DNA of 64,000 nucleotides from Elioraea thermophila (ex Habib et al. 2022) (GTDB taxonomy: Bacteria > Pseudomonadota > Alphaproteobacteria > Acetobacterales > Acetobacteraceae): positions 620,001 through 684,000 of the forward strand of contig NZ_QMDI01000002.1 of NCBI RefSeq assembly GCF_003336755.1. Direction: 5' to 3'. Below the pieces are notes generated by a model. It did no database searches and was not told the DNA's origin. It worked only from the letters and a program-made list of their open reading frames with translations. The position numbers and the translations under genes were made by a program. Positions 44,327 through 51,382 of this stretch are shown here, piece after piece. Numbering within the stretch: position 1 is the first letter of the stretch; each line of letters starts with the position of its first letter.

Positions 44327-45804
44327 CGGCGCGGACCGAGCTCCGCTTCCCCGAATTCGTCTGGATCTGGAACCGGCTGAACACCGCGGCGACACCGGCC
44401 CATCACCTGCGCATCGCGCGATGGCTCGGCCACGCCTGGGAAGAGGGCGAGACGCGCCTCTTGCTGATGTGCTTCCGCGGTGCGGGCAAGTCGACGGTGG
44501 TCGGTCTCTACTGCGCGTGGCTCCTCTCGCAGCGCCCCGACCTCCGCTTGCTCGTGCTGTCGGCGGAACAGGGACTCGCCACGCGAATGGTGCGCAACGT
44601 GCGCCAGATCATCCGCCGCCATCCGTTTTGCCGGCATCTCCACCCCAGGCACGGCGGCGAATGGGCGGCCGATCGCTTCACCGTGAACCGTCCCGGTGCG
44701 TCGCGCGATCCCTCGATGATCGCGCGCGGCATCGAAGCCAACATCACGGGCAGCCGTGCCGACGTGGTGATCTGCGACGACGTCGAGGTGCCCGGCAACA
44801 GCGACACGGCGGCGAAGCGGGCCGATTTGCGCGAGCGTCTGGCCGAGATCGCCTTCGTGCTGGTGCCCGGCGGGCAGATGCTCTTCATCGGCACCCCGCA
44901 CACGCCGGACACGATCTACGCCACCGAGACCCGGCCGGGTCGCGAGGCTCCCTTCCTCGCCGGCTTCCGACGCCTGGTGATCCCCCTGCTCGACGAACAG
45001 GGACGCTCGGCCTGGCCGGAACGATTCACGCCCGAACGGATCGCCGAGTTGCGCGCCCGCGTCGGTCCGCGCGCTTTCGCCGCGCAGATGCAGCTCGAGC
45101 CGCAACCACCCGAGGACGCGCGCCTCGATCCGGCGCACCTCATGCCCTACGATGAGGAGCTCATCCTGCACGCCGCCAACCAGGGGCTGAGGCTTCTCCT
45201 CGGCGAGCGCACCCTGGTCTCGGCTTCCGCCTTCTGGGATCCGGCCTTCGGTGTGCCGGGCCGCGGCGACGCCTCGGTCTTCGCCGCGGTGTTCACCGAC
45301 ACCGAAGGCACGCGCTACCTGCACCGCGTCGCCTACCTCACGCACGACCCGCAATCGGGGACCGATGCCGCGACCCAGCTCTGCCGCCAGGTCGCGCGGC
45401 TTGCGCAGGAGCTGCACCTGCCGTCGGTGACGGTGGAGAACAACGGTCTCGGCCGCTTCCTGCCCGGCCTGCTGCGGGCGGAGATGGCGCGGGCCCGTGT
45501 GCCGTGCTCGGTGCTCGAGCGCGCCTCGACGAAGTCGAAGGCGGAACGGATCCTGGCCGCCTTCGAGCCCCTGCTCGCGGCGCGCAGGCTGTGGGCGCAC
45601 CGCAGCGTGTTCGCCACCCGGCTGATTGAGGAGATGCGCGAGTGGCGGCCCGAGGCGCGCGCGGCGGCCGACGACGGGCTCGATGCGGTGGCCGGCGCCA
45701 TCCTCGCCGAACCCGCCCGCCTCGGCCGAATCGCGCCGGTCGTGCGCGAGACGGACTGGCGCCCCGGTGGCGGGTTTCGCGCCCGCGAGGACTTCACGCC
45801 CTGA
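44323..45804 (+). CDS. Terminase large subunit, T7 gp19-like
   Basis: 493 residues. The ATPase part has Walker A FRGAGKST (51-58) and Walker B 'VVICDDVE' (148-155) with 'LFIGTPHTPDTIY' as the coupling motif. The nuclease part has 'FWDPAFGVPGRGDASVFAAVF' (first Asp), 'VTVENNGLGRFLPGLL' and 'AADDGLDAVAGAI' (DDGxDA end). All catalytic motifs look intact, so it could still package DNA. It is the last large gene of the rightward cluster. Confidence 0.92.
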   Translation: MTARTELRFPEFVWIWNRLNTAATPAHHLRIARWLGHAWEEGETRLLLMCFRGAGKSTVVGLYCAWLLSQRPDLRLLVLSAEQGLATRMVRNVRQIIRRHPFCRHLHPRHGGEWAADRFTVNRPGASRDPSMIARGIEANITGSRADVVICDDVEVPGNSDTAAKRADLRERLAEIAFVLVPGGQMLFIGTPHTPDTIYATETRPGREAPFLAGFRRLVIPLLDEQGRSAWPERFTPERIAELRARVGPRAFAAQMQLEPQPPEDARLDPAHLMPYDEELILHAANQGLRLLLGERTLVSASAFWDPAFGVPGRGDASVFAAVFTDTEGTRYLHRVAYLTHDPQSGTDAATQLCRQVARLAQELHLPSVTVENNGLGRFLPGLLRAEMARARVPCSVLERASTKSKAERILAAFEPLLAARRLWAHRSVFATRLIEEMREWRPEARAAADDGLDAVAGAILAEPARLGRIAPVVRETDWRPGGGFRAREDFTP

Positions 45805-45816
45805 GGGCGGACGCCC

Positions 45817-46047
45817 TCACGCTGCTGCCGGTTCGGCTTGTTTCAGGATCTCGCTGCGGTGGCGTTCCAGCCCGGCGGCGGTGATCTCGAACCAGCCATC
45901 GGCGCGTTCCCGGCAGAACCCCATGCCGGCGAGGCGCACGAGGCAGGGCCCATCCTTCATCCCGGGCGGGCGACCGATGCGGCCCGCCATGCGAAGCCGA
46001 TGCAGGGCGGAGCGGCAACAGGTTTCCAGGTAGGGCTCGTTCCACAT
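45817..46047 (-). CDS. Small winged-helix-like protein of unknown function
   Basis: 76 residues from ATG 46047 (a longer frame reaches 46110). 'LETCCRSALHRLRMAGRIGRPPGMKDGPCLVRLAGMGFCRERADGWFEITAAGLERHRSEIL' has the helix-helix-strand pattern with a 'W-F-x-I-T-x-x-G-x-x-R-H' end common in small winged-helix domains. It is the only minus-strand gene inside the rightward cluster and ends 12 bp from the terminase stop. It may be a regulator; this is inferred from fold pattern only, and the ribosome-binding site is weak. Confidence 0.5.
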   Translation of the reverse strand: MWNEPYLETCCRSALHRLRMAGRIGRPPGMKDGPCLVRLAGMGFCRERADGWFEITAAGLERHRSEILKQAEPAAA

Positions 46048-46115
46048 CCCGGCTGGGATATCGCCCCGGCCCGCGCGTCGCGCAAGGGCGAGCCGCAAGC
46101 GACGGAGCAACGACC

Positions 46116-46448
46116 ATGGACGGAAGCGGGATCAGCTTCGAGTGGTGGATCCGGTTCATCGAACTGCCCATCCTCGCCGGCCTGTTCAAGCTGATGTGGG
46201 ACATCAAGAAGGATCTGATCGCCCGCATCGAGCGGATCGAATTGCGCCACGCCGAAACGACGGCCGAACTGCGCGCCGAGATCGCCTCCTTCAAGCTCGA
46301 GGTCGCGCGCGGCTACGTGCCCATCCAGATGATGCGCGAACTCGACCGACGCATGTCGCTGCAGCTGATGCGCATCGAGGAGAAACTCGACGTTCTGGGG
46401 CCGCGCGCCCGCCCACGTCGCACCGAGGCTGAACCGCTGCACGACTGA
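46116..46448 (+). CDS. Phage-type membrane/coiled-coil protein of unknown function
   Basis: 110 residues. One hydrophobic segment near the N-terminus ('WWIRFIELPILAGLFKLMW', about 10-28) precedes a charged coiled coil ('DLIARIERIELRHAETTAELRAEIASFKLEVARGYVPIQMMRELDRRMSLQLMRIEEKLDVLG'). Similar small proteins occur near lysis genes in alphaproteobacterial prophages, so a holin-like or particle-associated role is possible. It has only one TM-like segment and no partner endolysin is nearby. It is the last gene of the cassette. Confidence 0.65.
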   Translation: MDGSGISFEWWIRFIELPILAGLFKLMWDIKKDLIARIERIELRHAETTAELRAEIASFKLEVARGYVPIQMMRELDRRMSLQLMRIEEKLDVLGPRARPRRTEAEPLHD

Positions 46449-46458
46449 GCCCGTCCCG

Positions 46459-47301
46459 TCATCGCGGCGTCCGTCTCTGCTCGGCCTGATGGCCGAGGGT
46501 GGCGAGGACGACGACGGCCGCACCGATCACGTCGAGCACGCCCGGCGCGAGGCCGAACACCAGCGCATCGAACAGCACCGCCCACAGCATGGCGGTGAAG
46601 TCGAGGGGAGCGAGCCGCGACGGCTCCGCCGCCCGTACTGCGGCGGTGAGCGCGAGGTTGGCCCCCGTCCACACGACGCCGTTGACCAGCAGCAAGGCAA
46701 GATCGCGCGTGCCCGGCGGAACCCACACCGCCACCGCGACGGGCCCGAACAGGACCGCACCCAGCAGCGCCGGCACCGCCATCGCCACCGCCAACCCCTC
46801 ATGCGTGCCGAGCTTGCGCGTGGTGATCATCACACCTGCCGTCGCTGCCGTCCCGACCAGGGCGGCGAGGTAGCCGACCAGCGGCCCACCTCCCGTCAGC
46901 GCAGGCACGATCGGCACCAGAACCCCGAGGAAGGCCAAGCCCGCCCAGGCCCAGGCGCGCGCGCCCACCCGCTCGCCGAGCACCGCAACCGCAAGCCCCA
47001 TGGTGAAGAAGGGAGCGAGGAAGAACACGATGTAGGCGTCGAGCAGGGGAAGGAGCGCGAAGGCCTGGAAGAAGAAGAAGGCGGAGGCGAGGATCAGCAG
47101 GCCGCGCAGGAGATGCAGCGACAGGCGCTCGCGCGCGATCGCCCCCGCCCTGGCCGCGAAGGGCGCGGTGAGCAGAAGCCCCACCGCGCTGCGCAGCGCG
47201 ATCACTTGCGCCGAGCCGTAGCCCACGGAAAGCCACTTCGCGATCGTATCGAGCACGGCGAACAGGGCGATCGCCGTCAGCATCAGCGCGGGCCCGCGCA
47301 C
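46459..47301 (-). CDS. EamA/DMT-family transporter
   Basis: 280 residues and about ten hydrophobic helices in two EamA repeats. The first spans 'ALFAVLDTIAKWLSVGYGSAQVIALRSAVGLLL' through 'AFALLPLLDAYIVFFLAPFFTMGLAVAVLGERV'. The second contains 'RAAEPSRLAPLDFTAMLWAVLFDALVFG'. The substrate is unknown; relatives export amino acids or metabolites. Start is GTG 47301, or ATG 47283 six codons in. It converges on the phage-like cassette, ending 10 bp from it. Confidence 0.85.
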   Translation of the reverse strand: MRGPALMLTAIALFAVLDTIAKWLSVGYGSAQVIALRSAVGLLLTAPFAARAGAIARERLSLHLLRGLLILASAFFFFQAFALLPLLDAYIVFFLAPFFTMGLAVAVLGERVGARAWAWAGLAFLGVLVPIVPALTGGGPLVGYLAALVGTAATAGVMITTRKLGTHEGLAVAMAVPALLGAVLFGPVAVAVWVPPGTRDLALLLVNGVVWTGANLALTAAVRAAEPSRLAPLDFTAMLWAVLFDALVFGLAPGVLDVIGAAVVVLATLGHQAEQRRTPR

Positions 47302-47399
47302 CCCCTCCCCCCTTTGACCGTGTGCGCGCCGCTCATGCCTGCCGCGCGCGCCCGCGTCCAGACTTCCGCCCGCCCCTCACCTCGGGCAAAGGGCGGGCG

Positions 47400-48476
47400 A
47401 TGGTTCCCTCCTCGCTCGTCTCGCGCCTGATGCCGCTCGTGCGCTGTCTCGACCCCGAGACCGCGCACCGCGCCGCGCTTGCCGCGCTGCGCCATCGCCT
47501 TGTCGCCGTCGCCCCGCCGCCCCCGGACCCGCGTCTTGCGGTCTCCGCCATGGGGCTCCGCTTCGCCAATCCGCTCGGCCTCGCCGCCGGGTTCGACAAG
47601 GATGCCGAGGCGATTCGCCCGCTGTTCGGTCTCGGCTTCGGCTTCATCGAAGCGGGTGGCGTCACACTCCGCCCCCAGCCGGGCAACCCGCGCCCGCGCG
47701 TCTTCCGGCTCACCGAGGATCGCGCGGTGATCAACCGCCTCGGCCTCAATTCGGCCGGCTGGGCGGTGGTGAAGCGGCGGCTTGAGCGGCTGCGGGCGGA
47801 AGGGCCTCTGCCCGGCCCGCTCTTCCTCAACGTCGCACCGAACAAGGACTCGACCGATCCGGTCGCCGACACCGCGCGGCTGGTGGCGGAAGCCTCCCCC
47901 CTCGTCGAAGGCTGCGTGCTCAACGTGTCGTCCCCCAACACGCCGGGCCTGCGCGACTGGCAGGAGGCCGAACGGCTCGCCGCCCTGCTTGCGGCGGCGA
48001 AGGCGGCGCGCGGGGCGGCGACAGCGCGGCTTCTGGTGAAGATCGCGCCCGATCTCGATCGCCCCGCCCTCGCAGCGATCGTGGACACCGCGATCGCGCA
48101 CGGTGTCGATGGGCTGATCGTGTCGAACACCACGATCGCAAGGCCGCCCTCGTTGCGCAGCCGGTCCGCGCGCGAGACCGGTGGTCTCTCCGGCGCGCCG
48201 CTCTTCGCCCCCTCCACCGCGCTCCTGCGCGAGGCGGCCCGCCTCGCCCGCGGGCGTCTGGTCCTGATCGGCTGCGGCGGGGTCGCCTCGGCCGACCAAG
48301 CCTACGCCAAGATCCGCGCCGGGGCGTCGCTCGTTCAGCTCTACACCGGGCTGATCTACGAAGGGCCGGGCTTGGTCGGGCGGATCCTGGCGGGACTTTC
48401 GGCCCGCATCGCTGCCGACGGCTTCGCCTCCGTCACCGACGCCGTCGGCGCCGATCTCGCCGAGGCGCAGGCATGA
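47400..48476 (+). CDS. pyrD: Dihydroorotate dehydrogenase (quinone), class 2
   Basis: 358 residues. 'MGLRFANPLGLAAGFDKDAEAIRPLFGLGFGFIEAGGVTLRPQPGNPRPRVFRL' is the FMN/orotate block. 'RLGLNSAGWAVVKRRL', 'VSSPNTPGLRDWQ' (with the class 2 catalytic Ser) and 'LIGCGGVASADQAYAKIRAGASLVQLYTGLIYEGPGL' follow. The N-terminal helical extension marks the membrane-bound class 2 enzyme that passes electrons to ubiquinone. ATG 47400 gives the standard length. The stop overlaps the HAD gene start. Confidence 0.95.
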   Translation: MVPSSLVSRLMPLVRCLDPETAHRAALAALRHRLVAVAPPPPDPRLAVSAMGLRFANPLGLAAGFDKDAEAIRPLFGLGFGFIEAGGVTLRPQPGNPRPRVFRLTEDRAVINRLGLNSAGWAVVKRRLERLRAEGPLPGPLFLNVAPNKDSTDPVADTARLVAEASPLVEGCVLNVSSPNTPGLRDWQEAERLAALLAAAKAARGAATARLLVKIAPDLDRPALAAIVDTAIAHGVDGLIVSNTTIARPPSLRSRSARETGGLSGAPLFAPSTALLREAARLARGRLVLIGCGGVASADQAYAKIRAGASLVQLYTGLIYEGPGLVGRILAGLSARIAADGFASVTDAVGADLAEAQA

Positions 48477-49345
48477 GGCTGCTCGAGGGCTTCGCCCCGC
48501 TCGCCGAGGCCTATGACGGCTTCATCGTCGATCTCTGGGGCGTGGTGCATGACGGCGTGGCGCCCTATCCGGGCGCCATCGACACGCTTGAACGCCTGAA
48601 ACGTCTCGGCAAGCGCGTGGTGCTGCTCTCCAACGCGCCGCGCCGGGCCGAGGCGGCGGCGGCGGCGATGCGCGCGATGGGTATCGGCGACGATCTCTAC
48701 GACGCCATCCTCACCTCGGGCGAGGCGGTGCACCGGGCGTTGCGTGATCGCACCGACCCCTGGTTCGCCCGCCTCACCCCGCCGCTCTACCACCTGGGTC
48801 CCGCGCGCGATCGCAACGTGTTCGACACGCTCGGCCTGCCAGAGGCGCGTGAACCCGAACAGGCGGGCTTCGTGCTGAACACCGGTCCCGACGACCATCT
48901 CGCCGGGCAGACGCTCGAGCAGTTCCTGCCGCTGCTCGACCGCTGCCGGGCGGCCGGCCTGCCGATGATCTGCGCCAACCCCGACCTCGAGGTGATACGC
49001 GGCGGGGTGCGCGTGTTGTGCGCAGGCGCCCTCGCGGAAGCCTATGCCGGGCTCGGCGGCGATGTCCGCGCGGTGGGCAAGCCCGACCCCGCCATCTACG
49101 GCACCGTCTTCGACCTGCTCGGTGTGGCGGATCGCGCCCGCGTCCTCGCCGTGGGCGACTCGCTGCGCACCGACATCGCGGGGGCCAAAGCGGCCGGGAT
49201 CGACTCCGCCTGGGTGATCGGCGGCATCCACGCGGCGGAGCTCGGCGCCCCCGCGGGCGGACTGCCGCCCGCGCCCGTCCTGGAGGCAGCGGTCGCTCGC
49301 GCGGGGCTTGCCCCGGTGGCCGCGCTCGCGGCCTTCCGCTGGTGA
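48473..49345 (+). CDS. HAD-superfamily (class IIA) hydrolase
   Basis: 290 residues. Motif I is 'FIVDLWGVVHDG' (D-x-W instead of D-x-D, usual in this subfamily), followed by 'LLSNAPRRAEAAAAAMRAMGI' and the class IIA cap. The C-terminal motif is 'GKPDPAIYGTVFDLLGVADRARVLAVGDSLRTDIAGAKAAGIDSAWVIGG'. It matches the NagD-like group common next to core genes in alphaproteobacteria; its substrate is unknown. The ATG overlaps the pyrD stop (ATGA). Confidence 0.85.
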   Translation: MRLLEGFAPLAEAYDGFIVDLWGVVHDGVAPYPGAIDTLERLKRLGKRVVLLSNAPRRAEAAAAAMRAMGIGDDLYDAILTSGEAVHRALRDRTDPWFARLTPPLYHLGPARDRNVFDTLGLPEAREPEQAGFVLNTGPDDHLAGQTLEQFLPLLDRCRAAGLPMICANPDLEVIRGGVRVLCAGALAEAYAGLGGDVRAVGKPDPAIYGTVFDLLGVADRARVLAVGDSLRTDIAGAKAAGIDSAWVIGGIHAAELGAPAGGLPPAPVLEAAVARAGLAPVAALAAFRW

Positions 49346-49385
49346 GCGGCTGGCCGCCAGCCACAGGTCCCCTTAGGCTTGCGCG

Positions 49386-50621
49386 ATGAGCCCGCGCGAT
49401 GACGCCGGCGCCGACGTGACCGCCGAGGCCGCTCCGGCCCGAGGCCTACGCCCCGCCCCGCCGACCTGGCTTCTGGTGGCGCTCACCTCGATCGGGCCGT
49501 TCACCCTGCAGATCCTGGTACCGTCGCTACCCGGGCTCGCCCACGTCTTCGGCGTGCCGGCCGCTTCGGCGCAACTCGCGCTCACCGGCTATCTCGCCGG
49601 GGTCGCGGTCGGCCAGTTGCTGTACGGGCCGTTGTCGGACCGCTACGGGCGCAAGCCGCTCGCTGTGGCAGGGCTTGCCCTCTTCCTCGCCGCCTCGCTG
49701 GGTTCTGCCTTCGCCACCACGGTGGGCGGGCTGATCCTCGGTCGCATCGTGCAGGCGGTGGGCGGCTGTTCGGGCATGGTGCTGGCGCGGGCGATGATCC
49801 GCGACTGCTTCCCGCGCGACCGTGCCGCCTCCGTCATGGCCTTCGTGCTGGCAGGGATGACGGCAGCCCCGATGCTCGCCCCCGTGGTCGGGGGCTTGCT
49901 CGACGAAGCCTTCGGCTGGCGCGCGATCCTGCTGCTCACCGCGCTCGCCGGGGCGGCGCTGCTCGCCGCCGTGCTGCTCAGGCTCGAGGAGACCCTGCCG
50001 GCGCCGCACCCCCTTCCCGGCGTGGCGGGCTTCCTGCGCGCCAATCTCGGCCTCCTCCGCCTGCCCGGGTTCCTGCTGTTCGCAGGCGCCTTCTCCGCCT
50101 CCTCGGGCGTGTTCTTCTCCTTCCTCGGCGGCGCGCCCTTCGTTGTCGTCTCCGGCCTCGGCCTCGCCCCCACCACCTACGGCCTCGCCTTCGCCCTCGT
50201 CTCCATCGCCTATGCGGGGGGCAACATGATCACCGCGCGTCTTGCGCAACGCTTCGGCATCGTCCGTCTGCTCCGGTTCGGCACGGCCCTGACCTTCCTC
50301 GGCGCGGCACTCGCGCTCGCCTTGGTGCTTCTCCGCCCGCCCTCCTTGCTCAACCTGTTCGGGCCGGCGCTCCTGATGGCGGTGGGCAACGGCATCGCCC
50401 AGGCGAACGCGCTCGCCGGCGCGGTCAGCGTGCGGCCCGGCCTCGCCGGCACGGCCTCGGGCCTGGCCGGGGCGCTACAGATGGGGTTCGGCGCGCTGGC
50501 GACCGTGCTGGTCGGTGCAACGGAGACCGGCTCCGGCGTTGCCACCGCCGCCGCCATGCTGGCCTCCGCCGCGCTCTGCCAGGCGATCCTGTTCGTCGGC
50601 AGCCGCCGGGCCCTGCTCTAG
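49386..50621 (+). CDS. Bcr/CflA-type MFS drug-resistance transporter
   Basis: 411 residues, about 12 TM helices. The MFS A-motif is 'GQLLYGPLSDRYGRKPLAVAGLALFL', preceded by 'LVALTSIGPFTLQILVPSLPGLAHVFGVPAASAQLALTGYLAG'. The antiporter C-motif region is 'AGMTAAPMLAPVVGGLLDEAFGWRAILL'. The Bcr/CflA group exports drugs such as bicyclomycin or small metabolites. It is separate from pyrD-HAD by 40 bp. Its substrate cannot be predicted. Confidence 0.88.
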   Translation: MSPRDDAGADVTAEAAPARGLRPAPPTWLLVALTSIGPFTLQILVPSLPGLAHVFGVPAASAQLALTGYLAGVAVGQLLYGPLSDRYGRKPLAVAGLALFLAASLGSAFATTVGGLILGRIVQAVGGCSGMVLARAMIRDCFPRDRAASVMAFVLAGMTAAPMLAPVVGGLLDEAFGWRAILLLTALAGAALLAAVLLRLEETLPAPHPLPGVAGFLRANLGLLRLPGFLLFAGAFSASSGVFFSFLGGAPFVVVSGLGLAPTTYGLAFALVSIAYAGGNMITARLAQRFGIVRLLRFGTALTFLGAALALALVLLRPPSLLNLFGPALLMAVGNGIAQANALAGAVSVRPGLAGTASGLAGALQMGFGALATVLVGATETGSGVATAAAMLASAALCQAILFVGSRRALL

Positions 50622-50649
50622 CGCCGCTTCGCCGTCGCGCCCAACGCGC

Positions 50650-51219
50650 TCAGGCGCGGCCGGCCGAGCCCGACAGCAGCAGGGGGTCGACCTTCAGCCG
50701 TGCAAGCGCCTCGCGCCACTTCGCGCCGAGATCGGCACCGAACAGCAGCGCCTCGTCGGCAGGGGCGGAGAGCCACGCGTTTTGCGCGATCTCATCGTCG
50801 AGCTGGCCGGGGCCCCAGCCCGCGTAGCCCAGCGCGAGGAACCCCTGGCGCGGGCCGCCGCCGCGCGCGATCTCCTTCAGCACGTCGATGGAGGCGGTGA
50901 TCGCGAACGCCTCGTCCACCTTGAGCGACCCCTCCTGGATCCAGTCGGTGGTGTGCAGCACGAAGCCGCGCCCCGTTTCGACCGGCCCCCCCGCATGCAT
51001 GCGGATGGTCCGCGAGGGCGGCACGGGCTCGATGCCGAGTTGCTTCAAAAGACCCTCGAAGGTGAGCCCGGTGAGCGGCTTGTTGATGATGAGGCCCATC
51101 GCGCCGTCGGCCGAGTGGGCGCACAGATAGATCACCGTCTGGGCGAAGCGCGGGTCGCGCATGCCGGGCATCGCGATCAGCACCTGTCCCGTCAGGTAGC
51201 CGGATCCACTGATGGACAT
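50650..51219 (-). CDS. YqgE/AlgH family protein (UPF0301)
   Basis: 189 residues. 'YLTGQVLIAMPGMRDPRFAQTVIYLCAHSADGAMGLIINKPL', 'VETGRGFVLHTTDWIQEGSLKV' and 'ALGYAGWGPGQLDDEIAQNAWL' are the family hallmarks. ATG 51219 gives the typical start; a longer reading to 51243 is possible. Function is not established, although family members have been linked to alginate regulation. It is divergent from the dsbD-like gene by 163 bp. Confidence 0.9.
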   Translation of the reverse strand: MSISGSGYLTGQVLIAMPGMRDPRFAQTVIYLCAHSADGAMGLIINKPLTGLTFEGLLKQLGIEPVPPSRTIRMHAGGPVETGRGFVLHTTDWIQEGSLKVDEAFAITASIDVLKEIARGGGPRQGFLALGYAGWGPGQLDDEIAQNAWLSAPADEALLFGADLGAKWREALARLKVDPLLLSGSAGRA

Positions 51220-51382
51220 GGCCGTTGTTCCCATGGATCGCACTTTAGCATGTCGGGCGGGTCAGGTGGCGAACAACCCCGCGGGATGGTCAGGCCACAA
51301 CACGGTCAATCCGCCGCGAGAGCGGCGCGGGCAGACTTGCGCCCCTGCGGCGCGCCACGCACGGTCTCGCCTCGGAAACGCC

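Larger units (their letters stand above)
33430..46448. mobile_element. Podovirus-type (T7-like) structural gene cassette, prophage remnant or domesticated particle
   Basis: A block of about 13 kb between mprF and a DMT transporter gene. It contains an S24 repressor (-), two small unknown genes, a small Pro-rich protein, portal, scaffold, capsid, two tail tubular proteins, a possible internal virion protein, tail fibre, putative small terminase and large terminase. A small minus-strand gene and a membrane/coiled-coil protein follow. The order portal-scaffold-capsid-TtA-TtB-fibre-terminase is that of T7-like phages. I find no integrase, RNA polymerase, DNA polymerase, endolysin, tRNA or flanking direct repeat. 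The genes read through without frameshifts or stops and share the host's high G+C. Confidence 0.8.

Noticed and set aside
33421..46458. Attachment-site direct repeats or a tRNA target at the ends of the phage-like region
   Set aside because: Comparison of the two junctions by eye shows no shared repeat, and no tRNA or integrase gene is present.
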